Origin: Prostheceraeus crozeri
Lineage: Eukaryota; Platyhelminthes; Polycladida; Euryleptidae
DNA: 64,000 bases
Reading direction: 5' to 3'
Assembly: GCA_907163375.1 (NCBI GenBank)
Contig: CAJQUW010000468.1
Coordinates: 1-64,000, forward strand
Every line of letters begins with the position of its first letter. Positions within the stretch are counted from its first letter, which is position 1. Shown here piece by piece: positions 12,060-22,553 of the stretch. The notes beneath the pieces are model-generated. The model saw only the letters and a list, made by a program, of their open reading frames with translations, was not told the origin of the DNA and did not search any database. The translations under genes were made by a program, and so were the position numbers.

Positions 12060-12784
12060 GCGCAGGGAGATTTCAGACATTTTGCTATTTCACAAGATTG
12101 TCAATAGTGCAATCAGTTGCAATTATTTGACATCAGCTGTTTGTCTTAAAGTGCCTGGTCGTATTACCAGGAATACTGGTATTTTTACTTCAAAAAGAAA
12201 AAGTCGCTTACTCTTACGCGAATATGCTTTCTTCCCGAGGACATTTTTGAGAGTAAACAAATTCAAAGAAATTGAAGTTTTCAGCGCATCTCTTTCTACA
12301 GTAAAAGCTAAAAAGGTGTCTGATAAAACATTTCACATAATTTTCTCGGTTCTTTTTATAAAGTATCTTTTTTCTTATTGTCATGTATTTTAGGTAGGTA
12401 CATTTACAGTATATCTGGTTTTTAATGTCTCACCTTTATTCTGGTAATCTGTTGTAGTTCATAAGTATTTGAAAAATGCTATGTATTTTACTACTATGTC
12501 TTTTGTAATATCTCAATCTATGAGATTGGACATATTTCTATTCTTTAACTTTGTTTGAATATGTTCATGGTTTGAATACACACTCAGTTTTCTTATGCGT
12601 GTACGCTGTGTTTTTAGCCGAGAACCCATGTACCCTTTATATTGTGCATGCTAATGTGTATACTGATTAATACAGCATAGAGTTGTAAAGATAGCAGCTT
12701 AGATTGGATTAGATCATATCAGATATTACATCTTTTATCAAGTATATTTGTTCATGCTGTAATATATTTCAGGCACGTGTATAT
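12060..12784 (+). other. Left flank of the palindromic element, retroposon-like sequence
   Basis: This lies between the hAT pieces. The stretch from 12411 (TATCTGGTTTTTAATGTCTC) resembles the sequence right of the palindrome at 33647 (TATCTGGTTTTCTATTGTCTC), and the right flank ends in a LINE-like tail (AATAAATACAAATACAAATACAG). I infer that a retroposon split the hAT gene and then received the palindrome near its 3' end. A 103-codon frame at 12082-12393 has no recognisable domain. Confidence 0.35.
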
Positions 12785-12790
12785 TTTCAG
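12785..12790. repeat. Left target-site duplication TTTCAG
   Basis: TTTCAG directly precedes AGTAGTAAG at 12791 and is repeated at 33641-33646 directly after CTTACTACT. Six base pairs is the duplication length described for Polinton/Maverick integrases. Confidence 0.75.
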
Positions 12791-14440
12791 AGTAGTAAGA
12801 AAACGGCGAACACTCGACCGGCGCCCCCCCCTCTGGAACGGCAGAGTGTCGTGGTCGGCCGCCGTGGTGCTTCGGGTCTGAGTCCCCCCCCCTCTGGAAC
12901 GACAGAGGTTGTAGTCTGTCGTGGTGTGCCGGCCAGGTGTGTTCACAAACTGTTCGCTGACGTCCCCCCCCCCTCTGGAACGATAGAGTGTTGGTGGACT
13001 TGGGCGACCGCCAGGATTAGTCTTGAGGCTATAGTGTGTGATGTTTTTCGTGCAATCTGCTGAATGTTGGGTTGAAAATGGGCTGTTTCGAGTGGAAGCA
13101 GTGCTCGGATGTGAAAACGGAGGCCAGATTCGGATTCAGCGTGAAATTCTGCATCGGTATGGTGAGTTTCAAGTCAATCGGAGAGAAAAATTTTCGCTGA
13201 CCTGCCCCCCCCCCTCGGGAGAGCTCCCTTCGATCTTGGCTTCCAGTGGACGGATTTTGTCGTGCCATAGCTCGTTTGAAAGCTAAGAGTGAGACAAATT
13301 CACTGAAAGAAACTGCTTGTTCCTATCTGTCTTTGTTCAAAAGTTAGAGCGGTTACAAGATTTTAGGTCGGAGCTCGCTCACCTGAAAAAATCCTAAGTG
13401 TCAGAGTGACTTTATATGGGTAAAATTTTGAAAATTTTCCAAAGTGTGGAATTTCGACCTGGGACCGTCACCAAAACATTTTTCATCAAATTTTGAAATT
13501 TCACTGACGTCCCCCCCCCTCTGGACAGCTTGCTTCGATTTTGGCTTCCAGTGGACGGATTTTGTCGTGCGATAGCTCGTTTGAAAGCTAAGAGTGAGAC
13601 AAATTCAGTGAAAGAAACGGCTTGTTCCTATCTGTCTTCGTTCAAAAGTTAGAGCGGTTACAAGATTTTAGGTCGGAGCTCGCTCACCTGAAAAAATCCT
13701 AAGTGTCAGAGTGACTTTGTATGGGTAAAATTTTGAAAATTTTCCAAAGTGTGGAATTTCGACCTGGGACCGTCACCAAAACATTTTTCATCAAATTTTG
13801 AAATTTCACTGACGTCCCCCCCTCCCTCTGGACAGCTTGCTTCGATTTTGGCTTCCAGTGGACGGATTTTGTCGTGCGATAGCTCGTTTGAAAGCTAAGA
13901 GTGAGACAAAATCAGTGAAAGAAACGGCTTGTTCCTATCTGTCTTCGTTCAAAAGTTAGAGCGGTTACAAGATTTTAGGTCGGAGCTCGCTCACCTGAAA
14001 AAATCCTAAGTGTCAGAGTGGCTTTGTATGGGTAAAATTTTGAAACTTTTCCAAAGTGTGGAATTTCGACCTGGGACCGTCACCAAAACATTTTTCATCA
14101 AATTTTGAAATTTCACTGACGTCCCCCCCCCTCTGGACAGCTTGCTTCAATCTTGGCTTCCAGTGGACGGATTTTGTCGTGCGATAGCTCGTTTGAAAGC
14201 TAAGAGTGAGACAAATTCAGTGAAAGAAACGGCTTGTTCCTATCTGTCTTCGTTCAAAAGTTAGAGCGGTTACAAGATTTTAGGTCGGAGCTCGCTCACC
14301 TGAAAAAATCCTAAGTGTCAGAGTGACTTTGTATGGGTAAAATTTTGAAAATTTTCCAAAGTGTGTAATTTCGACCTGGGACCGTCACCAAAACATTTTT
14401 CATCAAATTTTGAAATTTCACTGACGTCCCCCCCCCCTCT
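12791..14440. repeat. Left terminal inverted repeat with G-tract satellite
   Basis: The outer 400 bp (12791-13200) pair with 33640-33230 with about a dozen differences. C runs follow CTGACGT or CTCT motifs at about 12825, 12884, 12965, 13205, 13511, 13818, 14126 and 14431. The satellite proper has CTGACGT at 13504, 13809, 14116 and 14421, giving three units of 305-307 bp plus one diverged unit (13196-13504). Each unit includes the sequence facing outward TTTTTTCAGGTGAG on the minus strand. Confidence 0.85.
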
Positions 14441-14462
14441 TATCGATTGCATATTCACAGGG

Positions 14463-15140
14463 TATATAAGAACGGGATCGGGAGAGGAATTTCACTAAGT
14501 TGAGAAACTGACTACAGGTAAGTCGTTTCTCTTGAGGTCCGATATCGGACTTCTGACTTTACATTGCTGATATCAGCTAAGGTGTCAGACTTATAGGTTA
14601 GTCAGTATAGCATGACTGACCATTTGATGATAGTAGGCCGAAATCTTCAAACGGCTATAACTTTGCTTCTACAAGTCCTTTAGACTTGATTCAAAAAACA
14701 TTCGACAGCGTTTGCTATGCTGAAGGTGACAGACTACTTATAAACGTTTTATGAGTAGTACTAAAATACTGAAAAATTTAAATTCATATTTAATGATAAT
14801 AATTAAAGTTTTTGAATAAAAAGCAGTCGTTTATGAGTCTCTGTGACTTGGGTCGTTTCCTCTTGTAAATAACTCCACCGGTTTTCATGTCAAAACTGGG
14901 GCCCGGATACCAACACAGTGATATGACGCACGCTCTGTCCGATCGAGGTTGGATTTGTGGGTCGAGGCCTTGGAGCTGGGATAAGATCCCCTCTGAGTAA
15001 TGCCTGTAACGGATTCAAGAGCTTAACACCCAAACGGTTGCTGACTTGCTATCAAATGTTTGGTGACTTAGTCTTTCAATGCATATCAGCAAGTAGTATC
15101 CTATAAACACTTGCTATCAAATTTTACTCTATCTTTACAG
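14463..15140 (+). promoter_or_regulatory. TATA box, leader exon and 5' UTR intron of the 360-aa gene
   Basis: TATATAA at 14463-14469 lies just inside the last satellite unit. A leader exon ends ACTACAG at 14517, followed by GTAAGTCG (donor at 14518). The acceptor CTATCTTTACAG ends at 15140, seven bases before the ATG at 15148, giving a 623-bp UTR intron. The mirror copy is at 30050-30727 with the TATA box at 30721-30727. Confidence 0.6.
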
Positions 15141-15147
15141 AATTATC

Positions 15148-16292
15148 ATGACAAAACCGAATAACGCAAAGATGTTAGTTGGCAAGTGCAGTTGTGGCAA
15201 GATTGCCAGAGGTAGCGAACTTAAGAAGCATTTAAAAGAAAAAGAGGGGACGATGGGCCATGAGAGGAAAGTGATGTTGAGGTTGTGTGTGTCTTGTCGG
15301 AAATGTGTGATGGGGGATGAGAAGGAATTTATGAAGGCGCATTTGCAGTGTGAGAGTGGGAACATCGGAGAGAAGGGGTTCAAGGCATGGTTTGAGGGAG
15401 AGTTGTTGGAAAGGGAAGAGGTGAGAAAGGCGGTGGCAACGATTCAGGACGTGATTGGGGAGAAAGTGGTGAGGAATGCGAGTGATGGGATTTCGAGTGA
15501 TGGGAGTTCGAATGAGGAAGTTGAGTTGAGAGCGAAAATGAAGAAGAAGGATGATGTTGATTTGGATGCGGTGATGGAAGATTTGTTTGGGGACATAGCG
15601 GATTTGAAGGAAGAGTGGGAGGGGGAGGAAGTGGCTAAGCCGATGGCAGCGTCATCGCCACGGCAGCAAGAGGCGTATGATACGGAGGTATTTGTGAGAA
15701 TGAAGGATCGTGTGATGGCTTTGGAAAGTAATAATAGAAAAGTTTTGAAGGAGAATGAAGAGCTGAAGGTGAAGGTTGAGGGGTATAGGGCAACGAGGGA
15801 AGAGTTGGAGAGCTTGAGAAAGAAGGAGAAGGAATGGATGGCGGAAAGGAGCGAGTTGATGAGGAAGGCAGGTTTGGTGGAGAGTTTGCAGGCGAGTGTG
15901 TCGAGGAAGGATGAAGAGATAGAGCGGATGCGAAGCGTGGTGAAGGAGACGGAGGAGGTGAAGGTTATTAATAAGAGGTTTACGGGTGAAGTGGAGCGAC
16001 TGCATGAGGGTTTGAAGTGTCGAAAAAGGAGAGTATATGAGGTTCATCTTCCCCTCTTTGAGAATAACGTATGCGATGCCCCTACAATCTCCAGCGACTT
16101 AAATGAAACACAGTTGTGTTATGAGGGGGATGGAGTTCGCTGCCTCCACATGACGATGAACATCAATGGAGATCTTGATGACTTCGTCGTCAGAAAAGTC
16201 AGAAAGAAGGTTCCCAGTAAGTCTATTCAACATAATCATTTTTGTAGCTCATCTAATCTCCTATTATTTTTCTTTCAGAGTGTTTGCAGTAG
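15148..16292 (+). CDS. 360-aa Cys/His and coiled-coil protein, left copy
   Basis: The open frame runs to 16332, but a consensus donor (CCCA/GTAAGT at 16217) and acceptor (TTTCTTTCAG ending 16278) predict a 62-bp intron; after splicing, translation ends at TAG 16290-16292, giving 360 residues. The N-terminus has two Cys/His clusters: C14-x-C16..H28..H38 and C47-x2-C50..C53..H65-x2-C68, likely zinc-binding. Residues about 135-165 are acidic. Residues about 178-300 are charged and heptad-like (repeated E, K, R, L), a probable coiled coil. Family unknown. As the first gene inside the terminal repeat it could be a DNA-binding replication factor or the priming terminal protein, but no priming residue can be identified. 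Its composition is strongly purine-skewed compared with the polymerase. Confidence 0.7.
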
Positions 16293-16726
16293 TAGTGTCG
16301 GTGGACGGAGAACGACCCATGGGCTCTTTTAAGGGCCAACCTTCTAATGCAGCTAAAGCGGTCCCAAGCCCGCCACATATCCTCGGATATGGAATGCAGA
16401 GGGGAAGAAAAATGATGAATGGAATGAAATGGGAGGACACTCACGCGCCACACGCAACATAACACACTTCTCTCTTCCGTAGTCTAACAAGCTCTTTACA
16501 CATGGATCGCAGTCGATTGCTATCCCTGTATCAGAAGTGTAAGCTATCTTAATTTTATTTGACACTATTTCATCTATCATCATCGTCCATATGAAATGTT
16601 TTAAGATTTACAAGTTAGACTAAGCGTGCTACTATTTCCAAATGAAAAAGTATACATGGTTAAATCATCCACTGAAGTCCCGTTCAAGTAAGTCAGTATG
16701 AAAGCAAAGATAATATGAAATAAAAA
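16293..16726. other. 3' region between convergent genes
   Basis: It holds the 3' UTR of the 360-aa gene. AATAAA on the plus strand (16719-16724) and TTTATT, a minus-strand AATAAA (16727-16732), lie back to back and could terminate the two convergent transcripts. The corresponding right-arm region carries a 315-bp nested duplication. Confidence 0.5.
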
Positions 16727-16730
16727 TTTA

Positions 16731-17180
16731 TTATGGCATGTATTTCAAAAGGTCTTCATCGTCAATATCGTCCCAGAGTCTGGCTTCACATAGATCACAA
16801 AAACAGTTCAGTTGCTTTAGTCGTTCTTCCACTGCGAGCCTCACTTTATCAATATACTTCCACTCTGCCATAGTTCGTGGCTGGGAGTTAGGGGTGTACC
16901 ACTCCCATAATTGGTGGAGGAATTTCGTGCTGGTGATCTCCATCACATCGTCAGTATCGTACTGGAGATACTTCCACCTCACGCCTGTTAAGTCGGGACA
17001 CTCCTTCTCACATACACTCTCCTCTTCCTCATCCGCTGGTAATGATAACTTTCTGATATTGTCCAGTCGGTACACCTTCTCTACCTTCCCCTTCGTTGGA
17101 GCGTTTGGTGCAACGAGCGCCTTTGGTGTTGAGCATGGAGAAGAGAATTTTGTGTTTGGTGTTGTCGGAGGGCTTGTCAT
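16731..17180 (-). CDS. 149-aa protein of unknown function, left copy
   Basis: The 149-codon frame begins MTSPPTTPNTKF. The first 45 residues are low-complexity (P, S, T, K), followed by an acidic DEEEE stretch (about 51-56). A tryptophan-rich middle contains GVRWKYLQYD and LHQLWEWYTP; the C-terminus has CFCDLCEARLWDD (a C-x-C-x2-C cluster) and an acidic end. No family recognised. The start lies 271 bp from the polymerase start on the other strand, so the two genes probably share a bidirectional promoter. The stop codon overlaps its own poly(A) signal. The right copy differs at two residues (T/A in CPDLTGV, K/E in EWKYID). Conservation of the frame in both arms supports a real gene. Confidence 0.65.
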   Translation of the reverse strand: MTSPPTTPNTKFSSPCSTPKALVAPNAPTKGKVEKVYRLDNIRKLSLPADEEEESVCEKECPDLTGVRWKYLQYDTDDVMEITSTKFLHQLWEWYTPNSQPRTMAEWKYIDKVRLAVEERLKQLNCFCDLCEARLWDDIDDEDLLKYMP

Positions 17181-17229
17181 GTTGACTGTGAATAATGACT
17201 TTGAAATGTTTTCTAATTCTTAAGTATCA

Positions 17230-17454
17230 ACAAGCAACCAATCAGAATGAACAGCCAATGAATGATGAATATGAAAGTATATATGCAAAGTGACATCCGT
17301 ATCATTTCACTCTGTCTTTGAGACGCATAAGTGAACTGTTGTCTAGCGAATTCTGTATTTGAGGCGTACAAGTGAACTGCTCTCTAGTGAATTCCAAATT
17401 TGAGACGTATTATTTGACTGAAGTATCAACCTTAAACTTGATTTCGTTGAAATG
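17230..17454 (+). promoter_or_regulatory. Polymerase promoter and repeated leader
   Basis: CCAAT boxes at 17238-17242 and 17255-17259, TATATAT at 17278-17284, then a leader containing an imperfect 41-bp tandem repeat starting GAGACG/GAGGCG at 17320, 17361 and 17402. The ATG at 17452-17454 is followed at once by GTAAGT. The same layout is seen at 217-63 in element 1. The mirror copy is at 27421-27645. Confidence 0.6.
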
Positions 17455-20400
17455 GTAAGTTGAAAATTTCCTCTCTCATCTCCCTCAAACGTGTGGCTAA
17501 TAGCATCTTCCTCAATTTCAGGCATCAACTTCATCACCAACACCCTCCCTTCTCGAGGAAAGTTTAGAGTTATTGAGTCAAGGTAGGTTGTAACAATACA
17601 CTGAGACTTGAACAGAGATGATAGAATGATTTCTCTTTCAGGTGATACCAGTCTCATCTCGAGCGAGTCGGATAACAACAGCGACTCCATGTCAACATTG
17701 TCGCGGGAATGCAACGATCGGGAATGTGCTGACTGTGGACACATCTTCACGAGGAAGCGGGATCTCACCCGACACATCAAGCGAGGTGTTTGTCGACCTA
17801 AGCCGGCATCAAACTCCGAAGGTGGGGATGATTCTGTTAACGTCGTCTCCTTTTCTTGCGACTTGTGCGCTCAGTCTTTCGAGACACGTTTTGAACTATC
17901 TTCGCACAGACTTCAACATACACACAGTGACGATAGTTATACTAACAGCACCTCCTCTATCCGACTCACTGAAGTGTCCATAAATAATTTAGTGAGGAAC
18001 TACCAGATGGACTCCTCAGAAACCATTGCTAACTTTGAGGAATGGTTTCATCAAAATTCATCATTGATAGAAGCGCTCTTCAACAATTTAGACAATTTTA
18101 GGATGAAGGCGCTCATCTATCTTAAAATAAAATATGTAAAAATCGACCACCATACTGGTCAAATAGTAGAGAGGTTGGAGTTTCACATACCCTCCTCTCC
18201 TGCAACCGAAGTTGTAGACTATGAGTCTTGGATAAATTTTCATATCCAAGGATTAAAATTAAACATAGATAAATTTAACGAGCGCGATAGCGGTCTCGTT
18301 TTTGATGGTATTGAGTCCGCCTTATTTAAAATCACTTTATTAGAAAACTACTCTGGACGAGGCTCCTTTAAACTTCCGAAAAATTTAAGAAATAAAGCAG
18401 CAGTCATTTCTGTAGATTGCGAATCGCAATGTTTTAAGTATGCCGTCCTCTCCATTCTCCACTATAATGATGTACAGAATAGCCGATACCGTAAGAGTAA
18501 GTATCAACAGTGGGAGAATGAATTAAAGTTTGATGACTGCAATAGTGAAGATATGAAAATTAAAGATATAGAAAAATTTGAAAAATTGAACAACATCAAA
18601 ATAGTTCTCCATGTTTGGGAAAAGGGATTGAAGGGTGTCCGCTACAACTGGCGTTCGAGTTGTTATGACCACGTTGTCAACCTTTTGTTAGTAAGACAGG
18701 ATGATAGTGAGGAATGGCACTACTGCGGCATTCCCAAAATTTCTCGCTTATACCACCACTTAAGAAATTCTACCTCATCAGAGATTTATTACTGTGACAG
18801 ATGCATTCGGAACTTTAGGAGTAAAAACAAATTTGAAACTCATTATGAGTGGTGTAAGCGAGGTAAACTGCAAATGGAACGCATGCCCAAAGATAAGGAG
18901 TTTTCATATAGAGAGAATGGCGATGAACTAAGTCCTCTTCGTGTCATCTATGCTGACATCGAATGTTATATCGATGATAACATCCATCGACCAGCAGCCA
19001 TTTCCTGCTATGAAGTATGGCATGACCATTTCCAAAATAGAAAAAATAAAATGCGCGTCTGGCAAGGTGAGGATTGTATTTACCAATTCCTACAATTCCT
19101 CGAACAGGCTGTAAAATTTCAGCAAAAGTATGATGGTGAACTCTATCGCAGATCATTGCATATGACAGCAGATGATCAAGTAAAATTTGATAGTTGCAAC
19201 GTTTGCCCCAAATGTAGGAAAACATTTGACGATGATAAGATTAAGAAAGTGCGCGACCATGATCACATCACTGGTAAATTTAGAAACGCACTCTGTTCAA
19301 AATGCAATTTTTCGCTGAGGATGAAACGGCGTACATTACCCGTCATTTTCCATAATTTCAAGGGCTACGATAGCCATATGATAATAAAAGGAGGTTTAGG
19401 TCAAATGAAAGAGTGGAAGCTTGATGTAATAGCACAAACGAGAGAGACGTTTATGGCCATGACAGCAAAAGTGCCTGTCGATAAAACTAAAGAAAATAAG
19501 ACGGTCTATTTTGATATAAAATTTTTAGATTCCTACCAATTTATGACTGCATCACTGGCCTCTCTCGTACAAAATCTGAAGTCTCTTCCACTAACACAAA
19601 ATCTTAAGAAACAATATCCAAATCTAACCGATGAAGTCATCACACGGAAAGGAGTCTTTCCATATGCATATTTTGATGCAATTAGTAAACTCGGCGAGAC
19701 TTCTCTTCCGCCCATAGATAAATTTAAAAATGATTTGAGCGGTGCAGAATGTAAGACCGAAGATTATGATCATGCACAAGATGCATGGATAAAATTTGAC
19801 TGCCATACATTTGGTGAATATATGATTGCCTACCTTAAGTTAGATGTATTTTTGCTGGCTGATGTATTTCAGGAGTTTCGACGAGTGGCATTAGAAGAAG
19901 ATAAGTTAGATCCCGTCCACTTTGTCAGTCTACCAGCCATGTCATTTAAGTCTGCTTTTAAAATGACTGGTGAGACCATTCATCTCTTACAAGATCCAGA
20001 GATGTATAATTTATTTGAGCGAGGAATTCGCGGTGGTCTCACATTTGTAAATAAACATAGGTTAAAATCTGAAACAGTAGGTAATGATCATATCCATCTT
20101 AAGTATTATGACCAAAATAATTTGTATGGTAGTTCATTATCCAAACCACTCCCTCACTCTGAGTTTAGCTGGTTAGATGATAGTGAAATTCAGCATCTCT
20201 CCAACCCTTCTAACATACTAGCAATTCCAGATGAAGGTGATTGGGGATATTATTTTGAGATAGATCTAATCTATCCAAATAATATTAAACATAAAACCGT
20301 AGATTTTCCACTCGCACCCGAATCAGGTGAAGTGAGTAAAGATATGTTTTCCGACTTTATGAAACAATTTCATAAAGATTTAGAATCATGCGGTCAACCC

Positions 20401-21459
20401 GACTATAAGCCTTGTCGCAAACTTTTACTCACCCAGTATGATAAGGAAAACTATCTAGTCCACTTTAGCATCTTAAAATTTTATTTAGAAATGGGTATGA
20501 TTTTAAAAAGAGTTCACCGCATTATTAAATTTAGACAGAAAGCCTTCCTCAAACCATATATTGATAGCAACAGCCAGAAACGTGCACTAGCCCAAAATAA
20601 TTTTGAAAAAGATTTTTATAAGTATAAGAATAATAGTCTATTTGGTAAGACGATGGAGGATGTTAGAAAACGTGTAAACTATAAACTAGTCAATGATGTT
20701 ACAAAATTTAAGAAATTGGTCTCATCACCTCTATTCATCGATAGAGACATTATCGATGAGGACCTTGTAGGTGTTAAAATGATAAAATCTGAAGTTGAGT
20801 TGTGCAAGCCCATCTATATTGGTCAAGCTGTACTAGATTACTCTAAGCTTGAAATGTACCAACTCTTTTATAAAATACTAAAACCATGTCCTCTCGTAAA
20901 AGGGGTTCGTTTGTTGGGTGGTGATACAGATAGTTTCTTCTTAGGTATTACCACTCAAAAAGATTTAAATTTCAATGAAGTAGGAAAATCTTTAGAAAGA
21001 TATTTTGATACATCAAATTATCCTACTGATCACCCACTCTACTCCATCAAAAATAAGGCAAAACTTGGCTGCTTTAAGGATGAGACAGCAGGGAAGGAAA
21101 TAGATGAAATGATTCTCCTCCGTCCAAAAATGTACAGTATGAAATTAAAGGATAGCGACGATAGTATTAAGCGTGCTAAAGGCATATCTAGATCATTGGT
21201 CTCTAACATGAAACATAAGAATTTCAGGAAAGCCTATAGAAATAAAAATATAACGTTTGTCAATATGACAATCTTAAAATCTAAGTCGCATGAGATCAAA
21301 ACTCATACTTTTAGGAAACGGGCGCTTTCAGCATGGGAGGATAAGAGGTGCTGGCTAGAACACAACATATCTCTTCCACATGGACATCCTGACACAAACA
21401 TACCACCACCCAAAAGAATTAAACTCACACTACCACATTCAGGAGACGTCCTAGCATAA
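17452..21459 (+). CDS. Protein-primed-type family B DNA polymerase, left copy
   Basis: Predicted exons are 17452-17454 (ATG only), 17522-17582 and 17642-21459, with introns of 67 and 59 bp bounded by GTAAGT/TTTCAG and GTAGGT/TTTCAG; the frame stays open, about 1293 residues. The main frame from 17608 alone codes 1283, and residue numbers here count from it. Zinc fingers: C40-C43-H56-C62, C84-C87-H100-H104 and C396-C399-H412-C416. A Cys275/His355 region could be a cysteine-peptidase-like domain. Exonuclease motifs: D450-I-E452, N583..D588, Y742-x3-D746. An endonuclease VII-like HNH insertion (C533-C536, D550-H-D-H553, C563-C566) lies between Exo I and Exo II. Polymerase motifs: A at D835 (DQNNLYG), B at K1007-NNSLFG, C at D1106-T-D1108, and KMY at 1174-1176. 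All catalytic residues are present. The long A-to-B gap suits the TPR insertions of protein-primed enzymes. Confidence 0.9.
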
Positions 21460-21764
21460 TCATCCTTAACTTAGTATTTTGATGTTGATTTCTGTAGATA
21501 AACATTGTTGTTTTATGTATCGCATGAGATTGTTTTTTCCTTGTGAATATGTGTCCACATCTGTACATTCCCCATGTGATGACTTTTCCACTGAAAGACA
21601 TTTTTCCTATGCCTGTATATTTCCACCCTTCACGAAGTAAAAAGACTTTTTGTATATAGCAATGTTTATTGAAGTGCGCTCATGTATATATTTTCAGTGG
21701 ATGTTGTATAAAGTCTATTGCTTCACATTCATGTACATATTTCAATAAATGTTGTATAAAGACT
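21460..21764. other. Convergent 3' region of polymerase and 262-aa genes
   Basis: It holds an AATAAA at 21744-21749 for the polymerase transcript and TTTATT at 21665-21670 (minus-strand signal) for the 262-aa gene, so the 3' UTRs would overlap. Two imperfect copies of a segment containing TTGTATAAAG(T/A)C are visible (21705-21715 and 21751-21762). Mirror at 23111-23415. Confidence 0.5.
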
Positions 21765-22553
21765 TCACTTTGTTTTCCGAAACACTAACGTTATGAGGGA
21801 TTTAGTATCTTTCACGTGGATGCACTCTTGTAAACCATTGGTAATTTTGATAGCAATAGAGGGTATAGTTTGTTTGACGACGGGATGATAGAAAATAGAT
21901 TCAAACATCTTCTCGACTATTCCATATGAAGCGTCTTTATCATGAATGAAATCACGTAAAATGTATTCTTTTTTCTCACCAACAGAAATAGGTAGAATCA
22001 AATCACTTTGAATGTAAAGGTGCTGTTCATGTTTATCAAGTGTCATTGGTGTTTCTATACCAATCGTATGCGCAGCAGCAAACACTGTTTGTAGCATTGA
22101 AAAACCAAAGAGTTTTTTCAAATTTTTACTCAATTGACATTGAATGTCATCACCCAGTCTCAGAACAACGCGTTGATTTTCAATTGAAAACGAAATGTGG
22201 TGTGTCTTTACATCATATTTACTTTTCATCACATGCTTCAACTTCTGTTGTATATAAGGATTTACTACATGAATGAAGCTTTCAACTGTATGATATAGAC
22301 GCGGCATTATATTGATAGCAACTTTAGATTCTTCATAAGACTGGTAAATTTTCTTGATGCGATCGCCATAGATGTCCACCCACCATTCATCATTAACTGA
22401 ATCAGCTTTAGTGTGATATTCATGAGAAGCATACACCACACCGCTTCCAATAATAGGTGTATAATGTCTTACAAAATGACGCAAGGTTGGAGAGAAATAA
22501 ACTGTAAGTTTGTCATTATATTTCTGAATAACCAACTTATTTTTGTTCGCCAT
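21765..22553 (-). CDS. 262-aa virus-like structural-type protein, left (complete) copy
   Basis: The 262-codon frame begins MANKNKLV. It has no signal peptide or membrane helix and is beta-strand rich in pattern, with motifs SFSIENQRVVLRLGDD, LYIQSDLILPISVGEKK, YILRDF, YHPVVKQTIPSIAIKI and C-terminal TLVFRKTK. The C-terminal pattern (surface-exposed 'SDLI..VG', 'LR.F', 'Y.PV', basic LVFR end) resembles a family of proteins repeatedly found beside protein-primed polymerase genes in invertebrate virus-like elements, possibly virion or host-attachment proteins. This is pattern recognition, not proof. The ATG lies 4 bp from the inner inverted repeat of the palindrome centre, so its native promoter is gone. 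The right copy is deleted. Confidence 0.6.
   Translation of the reverse strand: MANKNKLVIQKYNDKLTVYFSPTLRHFVRHYTPIIGSGVVYASHEYHTKADSVNDEWWVDIYGDRIKKIYQSYEESKVAINIMPRLYHTVESFIHVVNPYIQQKLKHVMKSKYDVKTHHISFSIENQRVVLRLGDDIQCQLSKNLKKLFGFSMLQTVFAAAHTIGIETPMTLDKHEQHLYIQSDLILPISVGEKKEYILRDFIHDKDASYGIVEKMFESIFYHPVVKQTIPSIAIKITNGLQECIHVKDTKSLITLVFRKTK

Noticed and set aside
19533-19806. Antisense 60-codon frames inside the polymerase
   Set aside because: Shadows of the polymerase coding sequence; identical in both arms because the arms are identical.
22040-22276. 78-codon frame opposite the 262-aa gene
   Set aside because: Lies antisense to a better supported gene and is repeated only because of the palindrome.
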